Source of the DNA: Azorhizobium sp943371865 | GTDB taxonomy: Bacteria > Pseudomonadota > Alphaproteobacteria > Rhizobiales > Xanthobacteraceae | NCBI RefSeq assembly: GCF_943371865.1 | Contig: NZ_CALRWL010000028.1 | Location: forward strand, 1 to 64,000 | Length of the DNA stretch: 64,000 bases | Direction: 5' to 3' | Part shown: piece by piece, positions 7,711-17,738 of the stretch | How the letters are laid out: each line of letters begins with the position of its first letter | Position numbering within the stretch: position 1 is the stretch's first letter | Program-made: the position numbers and the translations under genes | The notes under the pieces: generated by a model | The model's input: only the letters and a program-made list of their open reading frames with translations | What the model was told of the DNA's origin: nothing | The model's database searches: none

Positions 7711-8247
7711 CTATGGCGTCTTCGCCCGTGACGGCGGCGCGGGCAGCGGCATGGGAATGCCGGCGGGCGGGGTGCCGGTGGAGACGCGAGCCGGGCTCTG
7801 GTTGCCCTCGGTCAATTGCACCGTCCAGCCCTTTTGCTCGTTGGTGTCCACCTCCAGGAAGCCGGTCTTGTCGAACCCCCGTGCCAGGCAGTCCTCCACG
7901 CCCCTGATGGTGAATTCCTTGTCCCGCGTGCACATGAACGCCTTGCCGGACCACTCGCCGCCCTGGTCGTAGTCCACCGCGTACAGATAATAGAAGCGCG
8001 CGACGAGATCGCCCCGCAACAGGGTCTCGCAGCTGTTGGCGGAGACGTTCCACCAGCCCTCCGTGGCCCAGATGTCGCCTTCCTTGTAGCCGATGGCCAC
8101 CCCGACCCGGCTCTGGGTGCGGTTGCACAGGCGGAAATCCGCCGCCGCCGGCGTCGCCACCAGGCTGAACAGGCCGGCGGTTCCCGCCAGCGCCACGAGC
8201 GTGAACAGCCGATGGGCCATGCGCCGGAGAAGCTGAGAGCGGGTCAT
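7711..8247 (-). CDS. DUF1036 exported protein
   Basis: 178 residues from ATG 8247 (MTRSQLLRRM); an ATG 11 codons upstream (8280) is an alternative. A signal peptide covers about residues 1-37 (LFTLVALAGTAGLFSLVATPAAA). The mature part is a DUF1036 domain with its Cys residues: FRLCNRTQSRVGVAIGY, EGWWNVSANSCETLL, YYLYAVD and FMCTRDKEFTI. Function is unknown; the family is small, periplasmic and alphaproteobacterial. It lies 46 bases upstream of pyk on the same strand, a common pairing in this order. Confidence 0.85.
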   Translation of the reverse strand: MTRSQLLRRMAHRLFTLVALAGTAGLFSLVATPAAADFRLCNRTQSRVGVAIGYKEGDIWATEGWWNVSANSCETLLRGDLVARFYYLYAVDYDQGGEWSGKAFMCTRDKEFTIRGVEDCLARGFDKTGFLEVDTNEQKGWTVQLTEGNQSPARVSTGTPPAGIPMPLPAPPSRAKTP

Positions 8248-8380
8248 GCCTGGCAAGCGCTGAGACGGAGAAAGCAACATCGGGATGTGTGTGTGCCCGT
8301 GCCTGGGACCGTCGTCAACATGCCGACGGATCCATGGTTTGCTGTCTTCTCTCGCCTGATCACGGCGGCAGCGAGGCGGC

Positions 8381-9280
8381 TCATGGCAGGGACGCCGGCG
8401 GGGTGGGCACGGCCCGCGGCCGGGCGAGGAACAATCCCAGCACGATGAGGCCCGCGCCCGCGCCCTGCAACGCCCCCAGACGCTCGCCCAGAACCAGCCA
8501 GCCCAGAGCGGCCGCGGACACCACCTCCAGGAAGAACACCAGGGCGCCGAACACCGGCGGCACCACCGCCAATCCCACCGCCATCAATCCCTGCCCGCCC
8601 ACCTGGCTCACCACCGCCAGGGCCAGCAGCGCCAGGGCGCCGGACACGCTGGAGGGGATCAAGGTCGGCTCCAGAACCAGGGCCACGGCCAGCAGCACCA
8701 GGGAGGTGACGGCAGTGGACAGGAACGTCACCAGCCCGGCGCCGAACCGCCCCCGCGCCTGACGCACCGCCAGGAAATAGGCGGCGAAGAACATGGCGGT
8801 GATCAGCCCGGCGGCATCGCCCGGCAGCTTATCGGGGGCAAACTGCCAGCTGTCGCCGATCAGCGCCAAGGTGCCGGCCACGCACAGCAAAAGGCCGGCG
8901 GCGAGCGGCCAGGTCAGCTTCTCCTTCAGCACCAGGAAGGCGTAGAGCGCCACCCACAGGGGCGAGGTGGTGGCCAGAACCGCCGCGTTTGCCACCGTGG
9001 TGCCGAGGATGGCCAGATGCCAGAAAATCAGGTCGCCGGCGAAAAACAGCCCAGCCAGTAGCGAGGCCCGATCCGGCAAGGGGGGCCGCTGCCCGGTCTC
9101 GGCCATGGCCCAGGCGAGCAGGAACGGCAGCGCCAAGGCGGTGCGCCAGAACGCACTGGCGAACGGGCCGACGTCCGCCAGACGCACGAACAGCACCGAG
9201 GCGCCCATGGCCAGCGCCCCGGCCACCAGAGCGGAGACGCCAAAGGCCAGACGCAAAGGCTCAGCGGGGACTTGGCTCAC
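8381..9280 (-). CDS. EamA/DMT-family transporter
   Basis: About 299 residues when started at the GTG at 9280 (SQVPAEPLRLAFGVSALVAG). The frame stays open to 9451, but the extra 57 residues are low-complexity and unlike the family. Two EamA repeats give about ten membrane helices, with the typical WRTALALPFLL after helix 2 and VVPPVFGALVFFLEVVSAAALGW in the second repeat. Members export metabolites or amino acids; the substrate here is unknown. It is divergent from the DUF1244 gene; no ribosome binding site stands out, so the start is uncertain. Confidence 0.8.
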   Translation of the reverse strand: MSQVPAEPLRLAFGVSALVAGALAMGASVLFVRLADVGPFASAFWRTALALPFLLAWAMAETGQRPPLPDRASLLAGLFFAGDLIFWHLAILGTTVANAAVLATTSPLWVALYAFLVLKEKLTWPLAAGLLLCVAGTLALIGDSWQFAPDKLPGDAAGLITAMFFAAYFLAVRQARGRFGAGLVTFLSTAVTSLVLLAVALVLEPTLIPSSVSGALALLALAVVSQVGGQGLMAVGLAVVPPVFGALVFFLEVVSAAALGWLVLGERLGALQGAGAGLIVLGLFLARPRAVPTPPASLP

Positions 9281-9517
9281 GGCTGGGAGCCACGCGGCGG
9301 CAGGGGAATGAACACGGACGCACGAACCTGCGGCAGGAAGGACACCAAGGCGGGACCGAAGCCCGCGACGTTCAGGTCGTGGCGGCAGATCCGGTGCGCC
9401 AAGGCTTGCACGAAAGGCGCGCGCGCGCCACATCCCGAAGAGAGCAAGCATGGCGCCATACCTGCAACGATCACCTTGATCGCGCCTGGTGGAGCCCCCC
9501 TCAGAAGGAGACCGTCC

Positions 9518-9823
9518 ATGACGCGCCTATCGGACGACGAGCAGATCCGTCTTGAAGCCGCTGTCTTTCGGCGGCTGGTGGCGCATCTCGGCGAGCGCAC
9601 CGATGTGCAGAACATCGATTTGATGAATCTTGCCGGCTTCTGCCGCAACTGCCTGTCGAACTGGTATCTGGAGGCTGCACAGGCGGACGGATTGCCGGTG
9701 ACCAAGGACGAAAGCCGCGAGCGCGTCTACGGCATGCCCTATGAGGCCTGGAAGGCGCTGCACCAGAGCGAAGCCACCCCCGCCCAGAAAGCCGCGTTCG
9801 AAGCGGCGAAGCCGGAGCACTGA
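9518..9823 (+). CDS. DUF1244 family protein
   Basis: 101 residues from ATG 9518, preceded by a clear AAGGAG. The core NIDLMNLAGFCRNCLSNWY and YGMPYEAWKALHQ is diagnostic of DUF1244, a small cytoplasmic alpha/gammaproteobacterial family. The CRNC pair is conserved and could bind metal, but no function is established. Open frames upstream of 9518 are not supported. Confidence 0.9.
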   Translation: MTRLSDDEQIRLEAAVFRRLVAHLGERTDVQNIDLMNLAGFCRNCLSNWYLEAAQADGLPVTKDESRERVYGMPYEAWKALHQSEATPAQKAAFEAAKPEH

Positions 9824-10237
9824 GTTTGGCGCCACAGGACCAGCCTCCGTGGCTGGTCAGGCGCCGCGGCGCCGGGCGAAGCGATTCTCCGACCGTTGCG
9901 CCCCGGCCTGCCGGCGCGGGAGGCGTTGAAGCCGCACATCGGAGCCCGGCGCCTGCCGAAATCCTGTGGTGCAAAGGATTCTTGCCCGTCGGCGGCCGCG
10001 CATAGGTGGATTGCGGGGACGCTTCCTTGACGTGGGCCACGCAATGCCCCCTCTATCCTCGCCCTCCGGCCTTTGCAGACGGGCAGCGCAGCGTCCGGCG
10101 CAGCGCGCCGTTTGCAGGGCGGAGCGTGAACCTGTCCCAGGTTCGCGCCGATTGAATTTGACGATGCAGCATCGATCCCGCCGGTCACGGCACGGTCGAT
10201 GGTGGCTTCAGCCACGCTGCGCAGCAGGAGTGAGACG
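9824..10237. other. Intergenic region upstream of the GapR-like gene
   Basis: 414 bases without a supported gene. The several short open frames here look like G+C-rich noise. The promoter of the 10238 gene should lie in its right part, where composition becomes slightly A+T-richer (about 10150-10170). No clear repeat or RNA is visible. Confidence 0.4.
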
Positions 10238-10492
10238 ATGACGGCAGATGTGGCGGATACCGGCGTTGCCGCTGAGGAACTGAAGCAGTTCGTCGAGCGC
10301 ATTGAGCGGCTGGAAGAGGAAAAGAAGGCCATCGCGGACGACATCAAGGATGTCTATGCGGAGCTGAAGGCCCGCGGCTTCGATGCGAAGGCCGTTCGCA
10401 AGCTGGTGCAGATCCGCCGTCAGGACGCGCAGGAGCGTCAGGAGCAGGAAGCGATCCTTGAACTCTACATGCAGGCCCTCGGCCTCGTCTGA
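10238..10492 (+). CDS. GapR-like (DUF2312) nucleoid-associated protein
   Basis: 84 residues from ATG 10238 after gcaggagtgag. A long N-terminal coiled coil (LKQFVERIERLEEEKKAIAD) is followed by a basic segment (FDAKAVRKLVQIRRQD) and the tail EAILELYMQALGLV. This is the DUF2312 fold of GapR, which in Caulobacter encircles overtwisted, A+T-rich DNA ahead of replication and transcription forks and aids topoisomerases. Alphaproteobacteria often carry more than one copy, so it could be the main GapR or a paralogue. Confidence 0.85.
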   Translation: MTADVADTGVAAEELKQFVERIERLEEEKKAIADDIKDVYAELKARGFDAKAVRKLVQIRRQDAQERQEQEAILELYMQALGLV

Positions 10493-10895
10493 GGAGTGAC
10501 GCCGGCCGCGCGCCGGCGATCAAAGCGCCGAGCCCGACGCAGCCGGATGGCTGCCTCGCGGCCGCAGGGCCGCGCCGTCCCCGCACGGGGCACAGGCATT
10601 TCCCGGAGATACCATTTCCCGTAGATGCAAGGTTATTGCGCCTGTCGGCGGTCTTCCGCTTGGGCGTCCCTTGGTGTGCAGCCAAACGCATCCTGGACGC
10701 GGGCATCGGTCCCCATGATGGACATCGCCGCGGACGGGACGGACTGGATCGCCCCAGTGTCAGTTGGATCGAGATAGCAGCACGCGACCGCACCGCTCTC
10801 CCGCCCCGCACACTTCACGTCCGATCCCAAATGCAGGCAGATCGTTCAGTGCGGTCGGGATCGCGCGTGGCGAGGCCGAGGGTCAACGCAGCTTA
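10493..10895. other. Intergenic region between convergent genes
   Basis: 403 bases between the GapR-like and DUF882 stops. A G+C-rich hairpin gccggc-cgcgc-gccggc lies at about 10502-10518 just after the GapR-like gene and may terminate it. The rest holds only short, unsupported open frames. Confidence 0.4.
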
Positions 10896-12407
10896 TCAGG
10901 GCAGCCGCTGGCTCAAGCGCACCGGCTGAGCCTGGAAGACATAAGTGGGCAGAGAGACCACCGCCTCACCGCTGAAGCGCGCCGTGGAGAGCCCGCCGGT
11001 GGGATCGGCGCCGAAGCCGGTGGCGACCACCTCGCGCGGGGCGGTGATGAAGGCGGTGAAGACGCGGGTCTCCGGCATCTTCAGATAGGCCTCCCCGGTC
11101 AGGCCCGGCGCGCGGAACAGACGGCCGAAGGGGATATCCGCCGAGCGTGCGGCAGTCCGCAACTTGGGTTGCGGCGCCGCCGCCACGGCGGCATTGGCCG
11201 GCAAGCTGCCCATGATATCGCCGGTTGCGGCATAGCCGAGCAAGGTCGTGCCGGCAGTACCCGACTGCTCGCTGACGCCGCGGGTGATGACGGCGGGTAG
11301 CGGGACGCTACCCGGCATCTGCAGGTTCGCCACCTGGGTCGGCGCGACCGGACGCTTCAAGGGCAGAGGGGCCAGGGGGGCATTGACCGCCTGCGCCGTC
11401 ATCATGGTCGCGGCGGCGATCTCCGCCGGGCGCGCCGGAGGCAGCGGCCGGGCGGCAACCGCAGTGACCACCGGCTGGGCGGCCTGGGCCACCGGGGCCG
11501 GCGCCGGCTTGGCAGGAGCGGCGGACGCCACCTGGGTCGGACGCTGGCTGCGGCTCGGACGGGCGGCCTCTTCTTCACCCGCGTCGCTCTCTTCCGGCAA
11601 CTGCTTGGTGAACAGCGAGGCGAAGAACTTCTTGATGCCCTTCAGGCCGTCGGCCTGGGCCACTTCGGCGGGGGCATTGCCGCGGGATTCCAATTCGGCC
11701 AGCGCCTCATGGTAGCCGGAGAGCGGCTTGCCATCGCTGGGGACCAGAACCGTCTTGCCATCGGGGAACAGGCGCGCCAGTTCGTCGTGGCTCATGCGCG
11801 GCCACATGCGCACGCCGCCGGTATCCATATGGACGAAATTGGAGGACGGATAGAAGCCGACACCGCCCCGCTGCAGCCGCAGGCCGGCGGCCCGCAGCGA
11901 CGAGAGCTGCACGCCGGGGATATAGAAATCCATCGCCTTGCCGCGCATGTGCTGGCTGGTTTCGGCCACCGCCTTGCTGCGGGAGCGCAGCATGGAATTG
12001 GTCTGCGGCGAGCGATAGCCGCACAGGATGGTGATCGGTGCTGAAGCGTCGACGTCGCGATAGACTTCCCAGATCACGTCGAACAGGTGGGGGTCCATCT
12101 CCGTCGGCTCATCCTTGCGCCAATCGCGCATGATCCAATTTAGCTTGGTGAGCACTTCGGTGTCGTAGCGACCGTCCTTCTTGAAGGTGTAGGAGCCGCT
12201 TTCGCCCGTATGGGCATTGGTAAAGGAAAGAGTCCGGGTGTCCCCGTTCGCCACCGCATTCTGGAGCGAGGTCGAGCCTCCCACCATCACGGAGACCGCC
12301 ACCGCCACATACCGACCGACCTTCAGCGTCGCAACGCCTCTGCCGGATGAGGTCCAGGCTTGGAGGCGGCTGCGGAGGGGCGCGAAGAGTGCGTTATCAA
12401 TGGGCAA
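10896..12407 (-). CDS. DUF882 (M15/YcbK-like) murein peptidase
   Basis: 503 residues from a TTG at 12407; no better upstream start is seen and the start is uncertain. A hydrophobic segment at about 33-48 is a signal or anchor. The DUF882 domain (about 60-205) has ILCGYRSPQTN, then the metal-site residues H153 and D160 in SQHMRGKAMDFY and H193 in FVHMDTGGVRMW, as in VanX/M15-type zinc peptidases that trim peptidoglycan peptides. The remaining 280 residues are Ala/Pro-rich and probably disordered, with no recognised domain. It sits beside the L,D-transpeptidase gene on the same strand, which fits a cell-wall role. Confidence 0.85.
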   Translation of the reverse strand: MPIDNALFAPLRSRLQAWTSSGRGVATLKVGRYVAVAVSVMVGGSTSLQNAVANGDTRTLSFTNAHTGESGSYTFKKDGRYDTEVLTKLNWIMRDWRKDEPTEMDPHLFDVIWEVYRDVDASAPITILCGYRSPQTNSMLRSRSKAVAETSQHMRGKAMDFYIPGVQLSSLRAAGLRLQRGGVGFYPSSNFVHMDTGGVRMWPRMSHDELARLFPDGKTVLVPSDGKPLSGYHEALAELESRGNAPAEVAQADGLKGIKKFFASLFTKQLPEESDAGEEEAARPSRSQRPTQVASAAPAKPAPAPVAQAAQPVVTAVAARPLPPARPAEIAAATMMTAQAVNAPLAPLPLKRPVAPTQVANLQMPGSVPLPAVITRGVSEQSGTAGTTLLGYAATGDIMGSLPANAAVAAAPQPKLRTAARSADIPFGRLFRAPGLTGEAYLKMPETRVFTAFITAPREVVATGFGADPTGGLSTARFSGEAVVSLPTYVFQAQPVRLSQRLP

Positions 12408-12752
12408 AGGTCGGAACCCGGGGCTCAGGTCTATCCAGGCCGCGCGCGTACGCGCGGTGCGAAGCTCAACGGAGTCTTGTCGGGTTCGGTTAAGGGCACG
12501 TTGACGCCCGTCGCTCCCAGGTCACGGTGCCGTGAGTAATGGCCCACTATGGCAAAATCGTGCCAGTTCCCCGTGTCATGCAAGATACACGCAAGCTCTA
12601 GCACACGGAGTTAACAGGAAAATTTTCTGCACACCTAAACCGGATACAACAGGATACCGCTCCTCATCGCGGCAAAATGGAGGCAGCAGTGCACCTCCAT
12701 CTCTTGCAATCCAATCATATTCCAGCCCTGGCAGCAGCCCAAGCCGTCGCGA
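12408..12752. other. Intergenic region between L,D-transpeptidase and DUF882 genes
   Basis: 345 bases, both flanking genes leftward. It must hold the terminator region of the transpeptidase gene and the promoter of the DUF882 gene. An A+T-richer patch lies at about 12590-12660. I see no clear hairpin with a T tract and no gene. Confidence 0.4.
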
Positions 12753-14852
12753 TCAGCGGGGAACCGGCGCGGTGCGCGTGGCCAGCTTCTGCTCCGGATC
12801 GAGATGCAGCAGCTCCTTGACCTGCGCATTGGTGCCGTAGACATCATCGCGCGACACCAGCCGGCCGCTCTCGTCCACGAAGGTGGTGAAATAGACCAGG
12901 TGCACCGGAATGCGCTGCTTCAGAGTGAGATAGCGCTCCGCACCGCCCAGCATTTTGCCGATCTTCTCGTCGGTCCAGTTCTGCCCCGGCATGCCCAGGT
13001 TGAAAATCACCTCGGCGAACTTCAGCGGATCCTGGACCCGGATGCAGCCGTGGCTGTACGCGCGCCGATCATTGGCGAACAATGCCTTTGACGGCGTGTC
13101 GTGCAGATAGACCGAGTGGTCATTGGGGAACATGAACTTGATGCGTCCGAGCGCATTGCGCTCGCCAGGGGGCTGCCGGAACGAATAGCCGCCCACGCCC
13201 TGGGCCCAATTCACCGTGCCCGGATCCACCACCCGGCCATTGCGCACCACTTCCATGCCCTGGCGGGCGAGGAAATAGGGGTCGCGCTGCAGGTTCGGCA
13301 GCATTTCCTTGCGGGCGATGGACGGCGGGATGTTCCAATACGGGTTCAGCACGACATATTCCATGTCGTGGGTGAGCAGCGGAGTCTGGTTCTCCGGCTT
13401 GCCCACCACCACGCGAGTCTGGTGGACGGTGGAGCCGGCCTGCACCACCCGGACCACATATTCGGGAATGTTCACCATCACATAGGTGTTGCCGAGATCC
13501 CGCGGCAGCCAACGCCAGCGCTCCATATTGGCGATGATGTCGGAGCGCCGGTCGGCGGCACTCTCCACCCGGTTCAGGGCCTCCAGCGTCGCAGCGCCCA
13601 CCACCCCGTCCGCATTGAGACCGGCGGAGGCCTGATAGGCCATCACCGCGCCGGCCAGCGCCTGATCATAGAGCCGGTCTCCGGCCACCGCCGACTTCAG
13701 GTTGAGGCGGGCGCGCAGCGCTGGAACGCGAGGGTCCACATCGCCGGGCCGCAGCGTCGAACCCGCCGGCACATGCACCGGCACCGGACCGCTGGTGCGG
13801 GTTTGCGCGGTCGCCAATTTGCCCTTCAAGGCCCAATAGCCGGGATGGGTCGGATTGTAAGCCGCTAGCGCCTTGGACGCATCCGGCGCCGCGGCAAGGC
13901 CCACCAAGACCGCATTCGGCTCAGGGAAGGTGCGCAGCGGGGTAATCTGCGCCGAGATGCGCGACGGATCGAACCGGCCCGCCTGGGCATGCCGCGCATA
14001 GAGCAGCGCCGACGCGGCCAGCCGAACCTCGGCCCGCGCCAACGCGGGAAGATCGGGGCTGGCGGTCAATTTGGCCCGACCATAATCGGCCGGATCTAGC
14101 CCATCTTCCCCTGCCGCGGCAAAACGCGCTTCGACACCGCGACCAACGGCGGTGAGGCCGTGGTCATCCACGAACACCGGCTGGTCCTGGCGCGCGGCAT
14201 AAAACGCCTGGATGGCATCCTGCTCGCGCTTGGTGATGCCGAGCCCCTCCAGCGAGGGCAAGGCAAGCAGGAGGCGAACCTGTTCTGCCAGCGGGCTCAG
14301 GGGCGCAGCCTGCACCACAACGGGTGCGGACTGCGGCGCGGGGGCTTCCGCCGCCCCGGTCGCGGGAGCCGAGGTCTGGGCCGGCGCGCTCACCACCGGT
14401 TGCGCCGGCGCGGGGCCATCGGCCGGCGCTGAAGCTGTCGATCGGGCGGGTTCGCCCTGGGGTGCCACCGGTTCAGAGGCGGCCGCGGTCGACGGAGCCT
14501 TCGGCGTAGCCGACTGCGCGACCGGAGGAACGGCATGGGGCGCTGTCGCCGTGTCAGCGGGAACCGGCGCAGGTCCGGGCACCACATCCACGTGATTGGG
14601 CGGCCACGGGACATGCGGCACGGGAGCGTGGGCCGCAGGCGCGGGGTGCGACGCCTCCGGTGCAGCGGCAGAAGACGCGGGGCCGGTTGTGCCCGGCAAG
14701 GTGGCGTCGGATGCGTTGCCTTCGGCGCGAACCGCGGAGACGAAGCCTGGGACGGACAGGGCACCGCCCGCCAGCACGGCCCCAACCATCAGCCCGGCAA
14801 ACACACGACCGGCCGTCGGCCTGGGAAGAGGACGCTCCAAGGGACGCTCCAT
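12753..14852 (-). CDS. L,D-transpeptidase, YcbB/LdtD type
   Basis: 699 residues from ATG 14852 (MERPLERPLPR); the frame extends to a TTG at 14900. A membrane/signal segment (about 17-43) is followed by a Pro/Ala/Ser-rich linker of about 140 residues, a helical N-terminal domain (about 185-360), a PG_binding_1 domain (AVMAYQASAGLNADGVVG) and a YkuD catalytic domain ending in YSHGCIRVQDP with the nucleophile Cys about residue 603 and its His two residues before. The enzyme forms 3-3 crosslinks between meso-diaminopimelate residues in periplasmic murein. The linker is long and may let it reach across the periplasm. Confidence 0.92.
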   Translation of the reverse strand: MERPLERPLPRPTAGRVFAGLMVGAVLAGGALSVPGFVSAVRAEGNASDATLPGTTGPASSAAAPEASHPAPAAHAPVPHVPWPPNHVDVVPGPAPVPADTATAPHAVPPVAQSATPKAPSTAAASEPVAPQGEPARSTASAPADGPAPAQPVVSAPAQTSAPATGAAEAPAPQSAPVVVQAAPLSPLAEQVRLLLALPSLEGLGITKREQDAIQAFYAARQDQPVFVDDHGLTAVGRGVEARFAAAGEDGLDPADYGRAKLTASPDLPALARAEVRLAASALLYARHAQAGRFDPSRISAQITPLRTFPEPNAVLVGLAAAPDASKALAAYNPTHPGYWALKGKLATAQTRTSGPVPVHVPAGSTLRPGDVDPRVPALRARLNLKSAVAGDRLYDQALAGAVMAYQASAGLNADGVVGAATLEALNRVESAADRRSDIIANMERWRWLPRDLGNTYVMVNIPEYVVRVVQAGSTVHQTRVVVGKPENQTPLLTHDMEYVVLNPYWNIPPSIARKEMLPNLQRDPYFLARQGMEVVRNGRVVDPGTVNWAQGVGGYSFRQPPGERNALGRIKFMFPNDHSVYLHDTPSKALFANDRRAYSHGCIRVQDPLKFAEVIFNLGMPGQNWTDEKIGKMLGGAERYLTLKQRIPVHLVYFTTFVDESGRLVSRDDVYGTNAQVKELLHLDPEQKLATRTAPVPR

Positions 14853-14938
14853 CACTGCAACTCTTTCCACGGTGGTCGCGCGCCCCCGCACGATGTTCAA
14901 TTCACAACCCCTCGTGGCAGACGGTTTTCACCGCTCTG

Positions 14939-15649
14939 TCACTCAGCCGCCACAGCCAGCGGGGCAAAACGCTCGGTCACAGGCAATCCTAAAGCCGTAA
15001 GCTTTCGGTAAAGGGTTGAGCGCCCGATTCCGAGCCGGCGCGCGACTTCGGTCATCCGGCCGCCGTAGAGGGCCACCGCCGCGCGAATCACTTCCGCCTC
15101 CAATTGCTCCAACGGACGGGCATGGCCGCCAGCGTCCACAAGAGGCAGCGTCTCCGCAATCCCCTCCGCGGACTGCATTTCCTCGGCCTCGTCCCACGCG
15201 AGCGCATCGGCATCGTGGGCGAGACGCAGGTGCGTCTCCCGCACCGCAGGTGCCGCCACCATCTCCGGGCGGGGGCTGCTGGCGGCAGCCAGCGCCAACG
15301 CATTCGTGATCGCAACCTTGAGGCGCAGTGTGCCCGCCGGCTTGACCACGAAGTCGCGGGCGCCGGCCCGCAGCGCCGAGGCGGCGCCATCGAGCCCGGC
15401 GTGCGTCACCGCAGCCACGACGGGAATGGGACACCCCCTCGCCTTCAGCACGCCCAGAACCCCCATGCCGTCCAGCCCCGGCAGCACCAGGTCCAGAAGC
15501 ATCAGGTCGAACGGTTCGGCCGCGAGGCGCGCCAGCGCGGCATCGCCGTCACCGCAGGCGGTCACCACGAATCCGAGATGAGTGAGCGCCGATTCGAGCC
15601 GGGCGCGTTCGAGAAAGTCGTCTTCTACCAGGAGGATACGGGCTGTCAT
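14939..15649 (-). CDS. Response regulator with Fis-type HTH
   Basis: 236 residues from ATG 15649 (MTARILLVEDD). The N-terminal receiver domain has the acidic pair in VEDD, the phospho-acceptor D53 in LLLDLVLPGLDG and the conserved Lys in DFVVKPAG. A linker leads to a C-terminal Fis-family helix-turn-helix (MTEVARRLGIGRSTLYRKL). There is no AAA+ ATPase domain between them, so it is a short NtrC-like regulator without sigma-54 activation. No histidine kinase lies in the window. A frame extension to 15676 is possible. Confidence 0.88.
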   Translation of the reverse strand: MTARILLVEDDFLERARLESALTHLGFVVTACGDGDAALARLAAEPFDLMLLDLVLPGLDGMGVLGVLKARGCPIPVVAAVTHAGLDGAASALRAGARDFVVKPAGTLRLKVAITNALALAAASSPRPEMVAAPAVRETHLRLAHDADALAWDEAEEMQSAEGIAETLPLVDAGGHARPLEQLEAEVIRAAVALYGGRMTEVARRLGIGRSTLYRKLTALGLPVTERFAPLAVAAE

Positions 15650-15902
15650 GGGAATCCGGTCACGCACGAATCCCACAAGCTTCGCCGGGCGAGGTTAACG
15701 AAACCAACCGCCTCCCCCAGCTTTCCGCCCCAGCGTCAGCCCAACCCGTCTTTTCCCGACCCGGCCCACACGACCGGCGGCGATGGAGCCACGCGGCATT
15801 GCGCCCGCCCACGCCCATCAAAAGACCGCGCGCAACCGTTGAAGCGACAGGGCGATGCGCGGTATGACCGGCGCAGTCGTTCTCGACGCGCCTGGAGGCT
15901 TC

Positions 15903-17738
15903 ATGTTCGGTCCCGTTTCATCTTTGACCCCGGAAGCTGCGACCGCCTCCGCCGCGCCCACGCCCTTGCCGGAGTGGAACCTCACCGACCTCTACGCCAG
16001 CATGGATGCGCCGCAGCTGGCGGCAGACCTCGCACGCGCCGACGCGCTCTCCAAGGCGTTCGAGGCGGACTACAAGGGCAAGCTGGAGACCATCGCCGCC
16101 GGCCCGGGTGCCGGCGAGGCCCTGGGCGAAGCCCTGGTGCGCTATGAGGCCATCGATGACGTGATGGGGCGCCTCGCCTCCTACGGCAGCCTGGTCTATG
16201 CGGGTGACACCGCCGACCCGGCCCGGGCCAAGTTCTTCAGCGACATCCAGGAAAAGTTGACGGACTCGTCCACCCACCTGCTGTTCTTCACGCTGGAGAT
16301 GAACCGCCTGGATGACGCCCAGGTGGAAGCCGCCTTCGCCGCGCCCGCCTTCGGGCACTATCGCCCGTGGGTGGAAGACCTGCGCAAGGACAAGCCCTAT
16401 CAGCTGGAAGATCGGGTCGAGCAGCTGTTCCACGAGAAGTCCAGCCCCTCGCGCGGCGCCTGGGGGCGGTTGTTCGACGAGACCATGTCGTCCCTGCGCT
16501 TCAATGTGGACGGCAAGGATCTGGCCATCGAGCCGACCCTCAACCTGATGCAGGATCCCAGCGAGAGCGTGCGCAAGAGCGCCGGCCTGGCGCTGGCCGC
16601 CACTTTTCAGGAAAACCTGCGCCTGTTCAGCCTGGTGACCAACACGCTCGCCAAGGACAAGGAAATCTCCGACCGCTGGCGCGGGTTCGAGGACGTGGCG
16701 GATTCCCGCCATCTGGCCAATCGCGTGGAGCGCGAGGTGGTCGATGCCATGGTGGCCGCCATCCAGGGCGCCTATCCGCGCCTGTCACATCGCTATTACG
16801 CCCTCAAGGCGCGCTGGTTCGGCAAGGACAAGCTGGAGTTCTGGGACCGCAACGCGCCCTTGCCCAAGGTCGCCACCCGCGACATCGGCTGGGACGAGGC
16901 CCGCGATACGGTTCTGGGCGCCTACACCACCTTCTCGCCGCGCATGTCGGACATCGCCAAGCAGTTTTTCGATCACAATTGGATCGATGCGCCGGTGCGC
17001 CCCGGCAAGTCGCCGGGCGCCTTCGCCCATCCCACCGTGCCCTCCGCCCATCCCTATGTGCTGCTCAACTACCAGGGCAAGCCGCGGGACGTGATGACGC
17101 TTGCCCATGAACTGGGCCATGGCGTCCACCAGGTGCTGGCGGGGCAGCAGGGTGCGCTGATGGCCCCCACCCCGCTGACCCTGGCGGAAACCGCCTCGGT
17201 GTTCGGCGAGATGCTCACCTTCCGCCGGCTGCTGGCGGCGGCGGAAACCCCGCAGACCCGCAAGATCATGCTCGCCCAGAAGGTGGAGGACATGATCAAC
17301 ACCGTGGTCCGCCAGACCGCCTTCTACACCTTCGAGCGGCGGGTCCACACCGAGCGGCGCCAGGGCGAGCTGACCGCCGAGCGCATCGGCGCCATCTGGA
17401 TGGAGGTGCAGGCCGAGAGCCTGGGGCCGTCCATTCACCTCAGCGCCGGGTACGAGACCTTCTGGACCTACATCCCGCACTTCATCCATACGCCGTTCTA
17501 TGTCTATGCGTATGCCTTCGGCGACTGCCTCGTGAACTCGCTCTATGCGGTCTATGAGAACGCCTCCGACGGCTTCGCGGAACGCTATCTGGAGATGCTG
17601 TCCGCGGGCGGCACCAAGCACCATGCCGAACTGCTGGCACCCTTCGGCCTTGATGCCCGCGACCCGGCCTTCTGGCAGACCGGCCTCAACCTCATCGACG
17701 GCATGATCACCGAGCTGGAGCAGATGGAAGGCGCGTGA
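15903..17738 (+). CDS. pepF: Oligoendopeptidase F family (M3) metallopeptidase
   Basis: 611 residues from ATG 15903, which has GGAGG four bases upstream; an in-frame ATG at 15855 would add 16 residues. It begins after a short Ala-rich lead with LPEWNLTDLYAS, typical of the family. The zinc motif AHELGHGVHQ lies near residue 402, and the downstream Glu ligand is in LAETASVFGE. M3B enzymes hydrolyse short peptides in the cytoplasm. The GIY-YIG gene overlaps its stop by four bases. Confidence 0.93.
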   Translation: MFGPVSSLTPEAATASAAPTPLPEWNLTDLYASMDAPQLAADLARADALSKAFEADYKGKLETIAAGPGAGEALGEALVRYEAIDDVMGRLASYGSLVYAGDTADPARAKFFSDIQEKLTDSSTHLLFFTLEMNRLDDAQVEAAFAAPAFGHYRPWVEDLRKDKPYQLEDRVEQLFHEKSSPSRGAWGRLFDETMSSLRFNVDGKDLAIEPTLNLMQDPSESVRKSAGLALAATFQENLRLFSLVTNTLAKDKEISDRWRGFEDVADSRHLANRVEREVVDAMVAAIQGAYPRLSHRYYALKARWFGKDKLEFWDRNAPLPKVATRDIGWDEARDTVLGAYTTFSPRMSDIAKQFFDHNWIDAPVRPGKSPGAFAHPTVPSAHPYVLLNYQGKPRDVMTLAHELGHGVHQVLAGQQGALMAPTPLTLAETASVFGEMLTFRRLLAAAETPQTRKIMLAQKVEDMINTVVRQTAFYTFERRVHTERRQGELTAERIGAIWMEVQAESLGPSIHLSAGYETFWTYIPHFIHTPFYVYAYAFGDCLVNSLYAVYENASDGFAERYLEMLSAGGTKHHAELLAPFGLDARDPAFWQTGLNLIDGMITELEQMEGA